Source: Patiria pectinifera (Eukaryota > Echinodermata > Asteroidea > Valvatida > Asterinidae). Taken from it: a stretch of DNA of 64,000 nucleotides. Where the stretch lies: NCBI GenBank assembly GCA_029964075.1, contig CM057149.1, positions 13,774,465 through 13,838,464 on the forward strand. Direction: 5' to 3'. Positions 47,701 to 59,313 of the stretch are shown here, piece after piece; position 1 is the stretch's first letter; every line of letters starts with the position of its first letter. Position numbers and translations under genes: made by a program. The notes under the pieces were generated by a model. The model made no database searches, was not told the DNA's origin, and worked only from the letters and a program-made list of their open reading frames with translations.

Positions 47701-50700
47701 TTTGTTGACACGGCCTGGGTGTAGCCCTGGCTTCAAAGTTCATTGAACCAGCTGATTTGGCAAGGGTTGAATGAGGATTAGATAGGAGGTGAACGTTATT
47801 CGCCCTCAATTTTTTCCCCCCAAAAATTCGGTTACCTGGGGCTGCATACATCTAAAAGGCTGCATACATCTAACAGCCCTGTACTGAATTTAAAGAATGG
47901 AAATGTAAATTGATTATGTATTTCACAAGAAAAGGTCACATATTAATAGCAGACGTCACGGCCATTATGCATTTTGGAATGGAAATATTATGGGACGTTC
48001 CTTTGATGTACTTTGCTAAAGGCGGCCTTGATATTCCATATGATGTGCAGGGGAGTTGGTAATTGCTTTGCGTTTTAGATGAATCTTTATTACAGGGTTC
48101 CATCTATACTGTAAGAGCTCGCGAGGGTTTTTGAGGGCTTGGAATATTTAAAATGGCTTACTATAATATGGGGTTATAGTCATTGATTTTTATAACTGGA
48201 CTGGCTTCTATTACTGCACGATGATTGGCCTATTAGCTTTAAAGCCAGCAGAGCAGCATTTCCGCAATCTTCCTTCCCTCAAAAGTGCGTATTATTGATC
48301 ATTGGGAAGATCACACTTTACGAGAAAAAAAAAATCACTTGCGTCATGGGTTAACAAAGTTGTTGGACAGTCCTTAACAGTACGCGTGCTTTGATCTCCA
48401 TTATCTCTATTAAACAGTCTGTATAAAAGGAGATAAATGGTGATCATACTGCTTGAATGGTATACCGCCCTCAATGTCAGTATTAGTCTTACTTTCAAAG
48501 ACACTTATGTATCAGGAAATACATATTTCAAATGAATCCAGCAGTCTGGTCTTCCAACCCACCTTCATTGACGACAAATAATGCATGCCGCTGGCAATCT
48601 GACAGGCAAACTTGATGATCTGGTTGGAGCTGATTGGTGCGATATGAGGTCTGTCACTCCATTCTCGCTTCTTCTCCTTCAGGAAATTCGCTAGGTTTCC
48701 GTTTGGCGCGTACTCGAAAATCAGACAGTAGGGCTCTAAAAAAATATCATCGCAAATACGTCAGCGAATACTTCAGCGAAGATTTAATGCCTCGTAGTAA
48801 GCATTGCATCGGAGCCATGGAGCTCGCTTCACATATTTTTAAGAACATTCTGAACGCAAGTTTTCAACAAAGCTTTCACATCTTCTTGAAGTCCAAGCTG
48901 GAATTTCAATAGTTGTGGGTGAAACAAGTTTAGCTGAGCAGACGGACGCATGCGTCGACCACACTTTAACATGCAACGACTATAGTAGTCGTTCTCCACG
49001 CCCGTCAAGAACGAGCGTCTTCTTGAATTTTAATGTGCTTAGAATTTTGCTGAATTTTTCTCGGGCAACTATACAGGGTGAGTCAAAAAAAAGCGGAACC
49101 CAAACCCCCAAAAATGTATTTCATATTTAGAAAATATGTAGCACAAAAAAAAATAATGACTGGAACGCCAGTTTCATTTAAGCTACTTTTAGATGAAAAC
49201 ATTACTGAAATTGCTCAATCCGTTCAACGAATATCACCATTTAAACGCAATAACCCTAAAATCCGTCTCGTCCCCCCCAAAAAAAGCAATTTATTGTGTG
49301 TTTTGACTGTTTGGAACAACAAAGAAAATGACACTGAATACTTGTTTCAACAACTGTCATCAACTGTAGTACTCAGTATCTTTATTAACAACCCTGGTTA
49401 GGCAAACAATATGATTTGTAATATATCCTTTATTTTTAAAGACGGGCTTTCTAAACGTTAAAACTGAGACTTAATTGCTGGTGATGTTTGAAGACAATTG
49501 TGACGACGATTCTTGAAATCCCATTCTTTTTTGGACGAGAGAGGTTTAACCCTGCGAGCTGCGAAGCGTAAAAACTTACGCCGCGTAGCTGAGGTGCTCA
49601 CGCGTGAGGCAGTTTTGATTTCGCATATAAAATACTATTTTGTTGACACAATCCTTTCTCTAATGGTCTAAATATTATGAATGCAGGTCCCCCGAACCCA
49701 CACAAGATTGAATCCCCTCCAGTAGGTCACTCACAGACATTGTGGACTCACAGACATTGTGGCTGCACAGTCATGTACATACACTGCATGCACTGTGCCA
49801 TTACATGTTGGATTGACCATTACATGTTGGATCGACCATTACATGTTGGATCCCCCCAAAAAGATGGACATGAAACAGTCGAGACAGCCTTTCTGTGGCT
49901 CTACACAGCTGTCACTGGGCCAGCAGTACAGGATGATTGATGGCATTGTTGTGACGGCGGTATGTAAAAACACAGAGAACTTTGTTTGTGCACAAGTTAA
50001 TGGGCTTTGGCTGGAGGCCCAACTTTCCCAGGGGCAGCTGACCCAAGTGAACTCCTACAAGAAAAGCGACCATACCATCTCAAACCACAAGATTCACTTT
50101 ACATGTAGTTTCAAGGGAATTGGGCGATAGCTTCATAAAAAAAGTTAAGAAACAAAAAAAGGGACTAGCGCGTGAGCCCCTGCGCAGCCCGCAGGGTTAA
50201 GGGTCATTGTGTTTAAACGGTGATATTCTTTGAACTGATCAACCAATTTCAGTTTCTCTTAATCTAAAAGAACCTTAAGAAATTGGTTTTTCAGTCATTA
50301 TTATTTCTGGTGCTACATATTCTTTTAAACATGAAATCTAATTTTTGGGGTTTGGGTTCCGCCCTTTTGACTCACCCTGTAGGGGCACTACTTTTCAGTG
50401 TTTGAAAACCGATGCAGTTGTCATGCTGTCAACTGTCACCCTTTCACAAAGCTGTAAACATCATTTTCAAAGACAAAAGGTTTCGGTCCCCATATTTATG
50501 GGGGTTGCTCGGAGAACCCGTGCGCATACGATCTTTGATTGACCGTGTTGCCGTTACAATTATGGCATTTTGGAAGAACCTCACCGGATTTGTTCTTACC
50601 TTGTTCCAAGCAGCACCCAAGAGTCCTTATGACATACGGGTGTTCCTCCAGTGTTCTGCAGATGTTCAATTCCTTCATGAAATTACTTACTTCGCTGGAC

Positions 50701-53700
50701 CCGGGTACCCATGCTAAAGTAGGGCGGGGGGGGGTGCGAAAAGTCAAGTTAAGAAAACAAAATAAGCACGCTTATCAGACCATGCAGTTAGGAAATGTAG
50801 TGCTTATAGGCCTACCAAGGTGCATCATGTGCATCATGACTGCCAGGGGCAAAGGGGCCATGCCCCCCAAAAAAAAACACACCAACGAAACCAATTGGGG
50901 TTTTTATGTGACGTCGAAATAAAGGCAGGCAATATGAGTACATCACCATCTTTTCCTCAAAACACATGGCTAAAGTGGTCAAAAATTGCCTCAGATCGCA
51001 CCACAGAGCATCGAGAATCCCCCCCCAAAAAATCAGCGCCCTTGAGCGGGCCCCGAACCCCACGCCGTAATTTTTGGAACCACTTTTTGGGAGACACAAT
51101 TTTTTTTGGGCCCTCCAAAAAATTGTGTTCTGGATCCGCCCTTGACTGCCAGCTGGTGCATCACGTGCATCCTCATGGAGTCTGTGCATAATGTACCCCT
51201 CGACGGTAAAAACGAAGAGTGGAGGACATTGGACGCCATCTTCCTTGCCTTCCGGCTCGCTGGTGACGTGGATTATAAACGATTACCAGCACGCGTGAAG
51301 CAGCCTAATAAGCGACGTGGAACTTATTGGAACTTAACTGTTATTAGTTCCATCCACGGCACTTATTTCGAGTCTACGCCCGATTCTGTAGGTTTCATAC
51401 CCCGTTAAATATTTCACGTGAGGTTCCCTATAACCACCCTGAAAAACTGATTTGTTTTTCTTGTTCTTTTGTTATCACTATCCCTAATAAGCGCAGTGGA
51501 ACTTATTGGAACTTAACTGTTATTGCTTTCATTGCCTGAATAAAAATTAAGTTAAAATGGATCCCGATCGACTATCTGAACAAAACAAATAGGAATCTTC
51601 TCTAAAAACTGTATGCCGAAAACCCTTTTCTGAGAAATAAACTGAATAGAACTACGATTGATATTTCTCAGAAAGAGTTTTTCAGTATTAATTTTTGGGA
51701 AGAAGAAGATGATGGGTAGTTTTTACCCAATTTTGCAAATGATAGTGATAACGCGTGTGCGGCTTTTCTATGCTTCAACCCACCTTTCAGCATTTTTACA
51801 GCTACCGTGTCTTGCCTGCCCTCCTGTGTGATACCGTCAGCAATTCCCTTGTAAACCACGCAAAACGCTCCTTCGCCAAGTTTGTGGAGAACGGTGATGC
51901 GATCTGGTTTAAAGCTTCGAACCTTTTGGGCATGGTCCTCGGCTAATGGAATGTCGTCGATCTCACCAACAGGCAGGTCACACTGAGAGATGAAAATGAC
52001 TGAAATTACATTTGGTTTGGTTTGTATGGTTTGGGTATTGGGGTCTGGGCTAGGTTGGTTAGGGTAAGGATGGAATGGGTTTGGCTTGGTTAGCGTGGGA
52101 TAAGATGGGGTTGGATGGGCTGGCCAGAGGTGTTATAAGGGATGGTTTAATTGGACATTTTGGGTTTGGTTTGGCAAGTTGGGTCGGGTTTGGGTTTGGT
52201 TGGGATGGAATGGGTTTGGTTGAGGGGATTGGAAAAAAGGGTTTAGGTTGGGTCTGGTTTGCATAGTTTTGGATACAGCGGATAGGAATGCGATTGGGTG
52301 TGGGCATTATTAAATTGGAAGCGAGGTAAAATCTTCATTTTTGGAACTTACAAATAAAAATAAAAACAATGACATAATATTGTTGATTAAATATGTGTAA
52401 CGTTTTAAGCCACATTTAAAAAAATAAAAATGAAAGTGAGGCTAGAATCCATAAAATTTATGCAGTTTAGTCTCGATTAATCCTAAAGGGGCCGGGGCGG
52501 AATCCGTCCGGCGCGAAAAACTTAATTTTCCCATATACGTAGTGTGCACAGAGCAGAGTTACCATTCATGCATAATATGAATAATTAATTAGCCATAATT
52601 AAACAATCCTTTGACCTATAGTCATGACAGTTCCGGGAATGTTTGTGATGAGTTGTTCTATGCATGTACCAAGTTTCAAAATTTCACTCGATGGCCGAGA
52701 TCTTAGGGGGAATCCGCCCCCCCTCTCCGGCTGAGAGATGATCAAAATAGCCCAGCCCTTTATTTTTTTTTTTTTAATTTAATACAATTGTTGAATGGGA
52801 TGGCGCCAGACTATTTAAAAGTCTTGCACCATCCCATTAAACTATTTAATACTCTGGCACCATCCCATTTAACAGTTCACAATTTATAAAAATGCAGTCA
52901 GGGAACACGACCAAAATGGTCAGGTGAAGACCTACCTCTCCCTGAACAGCTGATGATTGGTCTGGTTCGGAAGGGGTAGTACCCCTCTTCTCTGTCTTAC
53001 GCGCACACACGTAGTTTATGATTATGGCATATGCGAGGATGCAGAGTGCTGCTAGCAGTTCCAGGCTGCAGCCGACGATGAGTAGAGTGGCGATGCCGGG
53101 AGATCCCGCAGTAGAGACAACAACAACAACTTCTAGAATAAAAGATAACTACTTTTAGAACCGGAGGTTTTATGAAGAAGCAGAGGTGTTCACTCGAGGT
53201 GCTAGCCAGCATGCTCTGACCATCATTGTTACATCCCAACTATACTGCTAAGAACTTTCCGAAATTGCTTGAAGAACGTTAAAAAAAATGTAAAATATCA
53301 AAATAAACATGGCTATTGTGAGGCTGCAGTTTTGGATTGCCTCAAATGTACTTTGAGCAGTTTCTTTAGTTGCGGTGTAACGTGAGAATGCTCAAAAATA
53401 CTCTTGTACTTAAAAACAAAAACAAGACTAGGCAACCTATTTATAGCTGGTTCCAGTCAATCAGAATGACTTTTCACTCGAAGTCTTTTCGTGCCACAAC
53501 ACAGCTATATGGTTGCGAATGACAAAGCGTCGGTCGTTGTCAGGAAAGCTAATCCCATTACGTACTGAGTCGCGGTAACAGAGCATGGAAATTCGTGAGC
53601 CCCCCAAAACATAGCCTTTTGAACGTTGTGTTTCTCAGTAAATATGCTTGGTGTGATTGAAATGTTTCATTCTAATTCAAGAAGACATTCTTAACTTTAT

Positions 53701-56700
53701 GTCATGTCAGTGAAAAAAAATTGCCGGCATCGATGACAAAACGTCAATACTGGTTACTATCAAAGCTGACCTTCAAGTCTGGAAGAAATCGGTCGAAGAC
53801 TTCCCCAAATATATGTATTTATTCTAATTTCTAGGAATTTATCCTTTGTTATTTCAAGAGTAATTGAACACTTATATCAACTAAGTATATTCCGAATTTT
53901 AGCTTAACCTGTTGTTGCGGACGCTAATATTATGCAAAAAAAATAAAATAAGTCGGTCTCTGGTCAGCACGCGCGTCGATTTTAATCATGCGCGTCAATT
54001 TTTTTCCCAAAATGTTCCGCGGTAGCTCCATCAGCGCCATCTATTACCGCACCTCCTCAATTTTTTTTTTTTAACCGAACCCATGTGCATTGTTCAGCAT
54101 AGCGCCGTAGGCGCTACGGCTTATCTATTTCGGCCAAGCAACACAATAACGTATGGTAGAGTAGCATATTCATTGGCGTAACTCGGCGTGACATGGCGTG
54201 GGTCTCGGTATCGACCAATGGAAGCCAGCAGAAGCGTGATATTTGCTAATTAACAACTCGTGAAGGAGGCTTTTCATCCAATTGTTTACTGCACACTGTA
54301 ATGGATAGGAACCTCATTAATATTTGTGAGGCTATAAGATTGATAGATATTGCGCACGTCAGTGTTACAATTTTCAAAATTGTACGTAGCGAGGCCTGTT
54401 TTTCCAATTTCAACAAAAAGTAATAAACATATCATAACTACTTTAAGAACATGCTTGAATCATTATAGGGGAAATAAATCCTGAAAGTTGCTTGCAGATA
54501 CGGTCTTCCAAACGGGAGAAATTAATTTTCAAAGATTTCACCCGCCAACGTGAACATGTCTGTGTATATGTAGTTTCATTAAAAATAAAGTGTTACGTAA
54601 CCTTTAGCAATCGCCCTCCGCAACCATAATTATGGCTGAAGAAACCGACATTAGCCCATTCGCTGGAGTAGGCCATACGAGGTAAACGACAGTACTGTCC
54701 GGTTCACAAGTGACAAGCCTAACTCCATAGGGGGTGTGCAAATCATATTGAAATTGGAGGATTCAGGACTGTTAAGGTTATGTCAGTGAGTCAGTCAGTC
54801 AGTGAGAGAGGCGCAAAGAGGACAGGCTAATTGCCCTCTGGACGATTCTTGAGATTTTTTTCACCATGTGTGGTTGAAGAGCTATACATCACTACATTAT
54901 AAAAACAAAAGCAGTTCAAATAAGTTAAGTAAGTATAGGTTGAAAATATCTTGTCTAAAGTGTTTCCTTCCTTTCGAGTACAACCCTGTATACGTACACC
55001 ACTCATAGGTTACCTGTATTTACAAGTAGCACTTAACTGATTTCTCTGAAGACTGTCAGGTTGTTTGGATGCAACACGCTACAGCGCAGGATTCTGCGGT
55101 GGTAGTCCGGCAGAGCCTCCAGCCTGACACTGCTGGTCGCGTCCCATCCGGCATCAAGAGTTTTGCTCACCACCCAGGTCGCATTTGCAGGAGTAACAGC
55201 GGGGGCGCGTCCAGCGGGATCTTCGAGTGTCCAGTTGAATGTGCAGGGTGGATTAGAGTCAACTGATCGACATTTGAACTCGTAGGTTTGCCATGGAATG
55301 AGTTCTGCCCGGCAGGTTGGGTTGCAGTTCATTGAGCTGCTACTCACAGCGACTCGTTTAGGTGGAACTTAAAGAAAGAAACAAAAGTGTCTATTGTTAA
55401 CTTTTATCTCAATAAGTAAGAAAATATCAGATGACAATTTTCATTGCTTAAAGGGACACTGGGTCCTAGAACAGCCCAATCGGGCTACAAAACGCACTTT
55501 GAACGAAATGATGTTAATCCAAAACAACATTTAAAAGTAGGGTATCAAGAACATTTAACAAAAAGGATATAAACATCCACACAGCTATCCTTTCAAAACC
55601 GGGCGTTTTGAGTTATTCGTTCTTTATGCGTTCGTGAACGAATTTCGGGGTCCACTTTTGCAACCCCCAAAATTCGAGCTGTTTGGATGCTAGTTGTGAC
55701 TTCATCCGTATTGTGCTCGCCTTTTGCGGACATGTAAGAAACCATATGTTGTGCGTTGGTGATTGGTCACCGCGCACTGTTTGCGAGAACGGCGCTGTGC
55801 ATATACATATCGTACGTACATTGACTGAAAGTGAAAACGACAAGAACAGCGTTTCGTACTCCGTCGTGTCCAATGTAAACAACCGAGGTTTTTCGTCTTT
55901 TCTCGGGAACGGTAAGACATTAGGTTAGTTTCCTTTGAACCAGATGTTTGAAATAGGATAAGTAAAAGATCAAAAAAATGAAATTTTGGGGGATTTGAGG
56001 ACCTAGTGTCCCCTTAAACACCTGTTGACGTTATGCTTTTTCAACTACCCAAACGGTTTAATTGAAGTAATTATTGTCGTTAGTTTTATTCATAATATTT
56101 TAGTTTTCCTTTATCAATCATTCACTTTAATCTCATACTAATGCAACTCGAACAATTATTAACTTTAATCTTTTTCTAGCCTTTCTTCTCTCTACTTTGC
56201 TACTTGTTATAAATGCACAGCTTGTTAAATGCTTAAGAACTCCTGACACCCCCCCCCCCCCAGTTATGCTGATTGTAATGTAATAATGTTGTATTGTGTG
56301 ATTGGACGGTGGGGTGGCGGTGGTGAAAATTTGATTCTGTTAAGCACAAAATGGCTGCTGACATGTCTTGTTGTTGGCACAACTGTCAATGAAGCTGTAC
56401 ACGTATCTCTGTGTATGTCTTGGTGTACAGGATTCAGTGCTTTTTCCATTTTACCTATATGATTTGCATTTCCATGGTTATATAACCTTGTACTAAATGG
56501 GAATCGGTTTCTGTTTTGTTTCATGTTATTCTTTTATTATGTGCCAGGGACAGCTCACAACTCCTGTTTGGGTTGTGTTGCACTAAATTGAATGACCAGT
56601 CATCCATAAATTGTATAAAGTGTTAATTAATTTATTGTATAACGGTTCACTTTGTAATGTGTCTTGTGCTTGGGGTGCTGCAGAAATAAATGAACTTTGA

Positions 56701-57174
56701 ACAATGACCTATGCAACATGCAGGATGGGGGAATCGAACCTCGGCATTACCTGTTCACAATGCATTCGTATTCGCACAGTTGTTAAACAGATTTCATCGT
56801 TGTCATAACATTTTGCATTTTCTTTTAATGACGCAGTCTCAAAACCTGGCAAATGCTCCTGTAGTAGGCCTACCACTTAATGAACAACCCGTCAGACTCA
56901 CATGTTACATCCAATGTGATGCTCTTAACCCATGATTGTAGACCATCGTCAAGATACATGCACTCCAGCAGCAACCCCAAGTAGTTTCTGTCAGGAACAA
57001 AGCTCAGATTGCTGGTCGAGGCGTCGCTTATTGGTTCATCTGTTGGGCTGCCGTTGAGGAACAAACGTATGCGTCCATCGCGCTTACAATATCGCCCAAG
57101 AGAACAGGCGAATTGAACAGGCATTCCCTCGACTAGGGCAGATACGTTCCTGGTTAAGTGCAATTCGCAAGAAC
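44747..57174 (-). CDS. Ig-type receptor tyrosine kinase, ten exons (5' end not found)
   Basis: Exons: 56902-57174, 55038-55367, 52936-53132, 51784-51982, 50600-50713, 48563-48735, 47253-47375, 46037-46148, 45671-45767, 44747-44876. All junctions are GT-AG and keep phase, giving 582 codons: two Ig-like domains, one membrane span and a full tyrosine kinase. Kinase marks: [77 protein letters not shown]. The HRDLAA plus RWM signature makes it a tyrosine kinase. The exon layout and hinge ([11 protein letters not shown]) resemble the FGFR/Tie group, but a one-to-one orthologue is not claimed. The last exon either stops at TAA 44747-44749 or splices at TCG|GTAGGA. The signal peptide and any further ectodomain lie upstream and were not identified. 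Confidence 0.88.
46505..47045. repeat. Two direct copies of a dispersed GGGGAC repeat
   Basis: 46505-46630 and 46940-47045 share ACAATAGAGGACAA, CCCGAAGG and CCAATTTGGCG. An inverted copy is at 31655-31800. Between them, GTGTGGAC and its inverse near 46900 bound a further small element. Confidence 0.55.
47253..47375 (-). CDS. RTK exon with catalytic loop and DFG
   Basis: [14 protein letters not shown] and [10 protein letters not shown] are intact (catalytic Asp, Mg-binding Asp). The activation loop reads KEFYQMSSS, with a single Tyr where many relatives have two. Confidence 0.9.
49074..50379. mobile_element. Tc1/mariner-like foldback element in an RTK intron
   Basis: TA target sites (49072-49073, 50380-50381), ends CAGGGTGAGTCAAAA. 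The inverted repeats extend about 200 bases on each side. It shares its CAGGGTGAGT ends with the 16.8 kb element. A TTAA element is nested inside. Confidence 0.75.
49550..50196. mobile_element. TTAA-flanked element nested in the mariner-like one
   Basis: TTAA at 49546-49549 and 50197-50200. Ends CCCTGCGAGCTGCG and CGCAGCCCGCAGGG are inverted repeats. The interior holds a 19-bp tandem triplet, CCATTACATGTTGGATYGA (49798-49853). Confidence 0.72.
51306..51530. repeat. 40-bp direct repeat, 180 bases apart
   Basis: AATAAGCG..GTGGAACTTATTGG followed by AACTTAACTGTTATT occurs at 51308 and again at 51487 with two or three changes. Confidence 0.7.
51784..51982 (-). CDS. RTK exon with glycine loop and ATP-binding lysine
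   Basis: [20 protein letters not shown] is followed by a charged insert and VAVKMLK. The lysine of VAVK is the ATP-anchoring residue. Confidence 0.88.
52015..52310 (+). repeat. Degenerate G/T-rich low-complexity tract
   Basis: Runs of TTTGG, TTGGG and GGATGGG dominate about 300 bases in the intron between the transmembrane and kinase exons. It has several GGG runs per 50 bases and could form G-quadruplexes (inference). Confidence 0.65.
52470..52775. mobile_element. Inverted relative of the 35.1 kb TTAA MITE
   Basis: Begins GATTAATCCTAAAGGGGCC and ends near a T-run with TTTAA. The interior words TCGATGGCCGAGATCTTAGG and CGGCTGAGAGATGATCAAAA correspond to the inverse of 35120-35190. Confidence 0.5.
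52936..53132 (-). CDS. RTK transmembrane exon
   Basis: [12 protein letters not shown], then a long hydrophobic stretch ([28 protein letters not shown]), then the stop-transfer CARKTEKR and a short polar juxtamembrane segment. Splice sites are CTAG and GAG|GTAGGT. Confidence 0.82.
53140..55030. other. RTK intron with repeat relics
   Basis: Carries a foldback-family end at 53945-53990 (related to 13661 and 17703) and a short CAGT microsatellite at 54788-54810. No further exon is supported. Confidence 0.4.
55038..55367 (-). CDS. RTK ectodomain exon, Ig-like domain 2
   Basis: Phase 1-1, 109 whole codons. [15 protein letters not shown] and RRILRCSV show the C...W...C pattern of an Ig fold. Extra cysteines near the start (NCNPTC) may add a disulfide. 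The donor is an atypical A|GTTAAGT, chosen because it is the only site that avoids the in-frame TAA and restores phase with the next exon. Confidence 0.75.
56902..57174 (-). CDS. RTK ectodomain exon, Ig-like domain 1
   Basis: Phase 1-1 exon of 90 whole codons. [12 protein letters not shown] and [10 protein letters not shown] give the two core cysteines. Predicted N-glycosylation at NVS and NLS. The acceptor is CATTGAAG and the donor is ACAT|GTGAGT. Confidence 0.75.
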
Positions 57175-57533
57175 CTTCAATGGAATGGATAATTAAACAT
57201 GGAAGTGGGACGTTTGTTTGTTTGCTTGGGGGGGGGGGCATGATTAATCGAAGTACATGTATGCATAGAATTTGATAGAATATTACTTGTATTTGTTGGT
57301 GATCAATTGAAAATAAACAAAAAAGCTGCCACAGAAAGGTTTTATTGGGTTCATTTTTTAACTCTTGTTTTCTAGGCAAATATAGCCCTTTCCACTGTCA
57401 TCGTTAGGGCAAATGCTGACGCAAGTAATCCACCCACTCTAAATGATTAGCTATTCACTATGTCGGTGAAGGGCAAAACCTAATTTACATCAACTCCGAT
57501 GCAAATTCATCTTGTGAATGGCTTTTCACTTTA

Positions 57534-57862
57534 ATGGGGTGCTATGGTCCAATGGTTATGGTGTTCGACTCGTGTGCCGTGGTACATGGGTTCGAATCCT
57601 GACGGGGAACATGGTGTGTGTGCTCTTGAGCAAGGCACTTTACCATTATTGCTTCGTCCTTGGGATGGGACGCAAAGCCGTAGATCCCGTGTGTTGTGTA
57701 ATGCACGTTAAAGAACCCAGTTACACTTATCGCTAAGAGAAGGGATTGCCCGGTGTTTCTGGCAGTGGCTGCAATATGCACCGCAGCACCTTGTAAATCC
57801 TTATAAAGGTGCTACATAATGGGTCTCATAGTTCTCATTTACTTGAGGGCCTGCATGGAAAG
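57534..57862 (+). mobile_element. tRNA-derived SINE family S, plus-strand copy
   Basis: TGGTCCAATGGTTATGG (A-box region) and GGGTTCGAATCC (57588-57599), then a body collinear with the 13.0 kb copy through TGCTTCGTCC and GGTGTTTCTGGCAG. Confidence 0.78.
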
Positions 57863-57963
57863 CAGTGCCTTGCACTGATCGGAGTTCACCCTTATTAACG
57901 ATGACTTAAAAAATAAGTCTGTTCATGCCTCTGGTCCATCAAACAATGGACGAGATTCTTTAA

Positions 57964-58491
57964 AGGGAAAATACAACATTTGCAAACATCGAAAAATAAA
58001 CCTACCAAGTTGTTACGAAATATCTTACTAGGATGTTGGTAAATGACATGCTTAAGCATCCTGTAAAATTATGGCACCTGGTGTGAAGCCATTTTCAAGA
58101 AAATGGTATATTTGTCTACATTTCCAACGCTGGTCGGCCGACCACCGTTGGAAAAACCTAACTATTTTTCAATTACTACACCAAATTTACCAATTTTTTG
58201 CTAGTCTAAATTTTGTTTTGCTAGCGATTGGTTTCATGCTCATGAACGGGTGCAGGCCAGCTAGACTTGTTCCCTTACCTTACAATTTTCTGGTATGTTT
58301 GATCCATTTCATCTTTAGTGGAGTCAGGGAACCAGACTACTTGAATATTTTAGTTTTTCTTGTTTTTTTTTTAGCATTTTCGAACACAAAACTTCAAACA
58401 TGTCAGTGTAACAATATTTGATCTATTATACTAACCCCCCAAATAGTTCATTTCTGAAAATTACAGCATACGCCACTGATGTACATTCCCT
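57964..58491. mobile_element. Family A MITE, third full-length copy
   Basis: TTAA flanks at 57960-57963 and 58492-58495, with ends AGGGAAAATACA and TGTACATTCCCT. The internal sequence is collinear with the 20.6 kb copy. Confidence 0.72.
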
Positions 58492-58617
58492 TTAACGTTA
58501 TGGGATAAGCCTAAACGACCTAAACGACAGCACTGCCCGGCTGACATCAAGGCCCCTTATAATGGAATTCTGTTTAAATGTATCCCTTGAAATATACCTT
58601 TGTGTTCCATTAATATT

Positions 58618-58706
58618 ATTGTTAATCTTCATGTTGCAGTTTAAACGCGTTTGGTGCCTATATTGTTAATCTTCATGTTGCAGTTTAAACGCGTTTGGTG
58701 CCTATT
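58618..58706. repeat. 44-bp perfect tandem duplication
   Basis: The unit starting GTTAATCTTCATGTTGCAG begins at 58621 and 58665 with no visible difference, which suggests a recent event. Confidence 0.82.
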
Positions 58707-59244
58707 GTTTTTATGCAAATGCACGTTATATTCATGATCAAACCTGTGATATCATTTCCGGAGAAACTTCAGTTTTACATCTGCTTTAGCGCAACAAGTC
58801 CCCAGAATTTTAAGGGTAGGCTGTGACTAGTTTTCTGCATTCAACGGTTTGTTGTTGTTTCAGTATAATCCTAGTTATATACAATGAAAAAAGGTTGTGC
58901 ACACGTTTCCCAAAAGCTGAAATTAGGGTTCACAATTTGAAGAGAAAACCCCTTAATCTGAATAGTGTGTTAATTCCTTAAGTGACGGACATCAAAGCTT
59001 CCTCGCCATCAGTTGTCAGGAGAATCATGAAACATTATAAACTTAAAAAAAAGCAATTGCACTTTGCAATTGTTTTTCCTAAAGAGGGACGTCTTATAGT
59101 TTATATACATGTACATATCATGTACCCCTTCACCAATCAACCGGTCGGTCGGTGGGACGGGTACATATTTTACAATGAGAGAACTAGGCTTGCAAGCTGA
59201 ATAGACCACGGTACGGCCCATTCGGTTGTTTCAGTTTCGCTTAC

Positions 59245-59313
59245 CTTCCGATTTGTGGCCTCCAGGATGGCCTGTTCTGACCCATGGACAATGACACTGG
59301 GGCAAGAACAAAC
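59245..59313 (-). CDS. Candidate 69-bp exon of an unidentified gene
   Basis: A T-rich tract and GGACAG precede it, and AAG|GTAAGC ends it. The phase-0 reading is VCSCPSVIVHGSEQAILEAT, ending NRK. Length is a multiple of three, so any phase is symmetric. In phase 1 it would join the Ig exon at 57174, but that reading looks less protein-like. It may belong to the RTK 5' end or to another gene. Confidence 0.3.
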
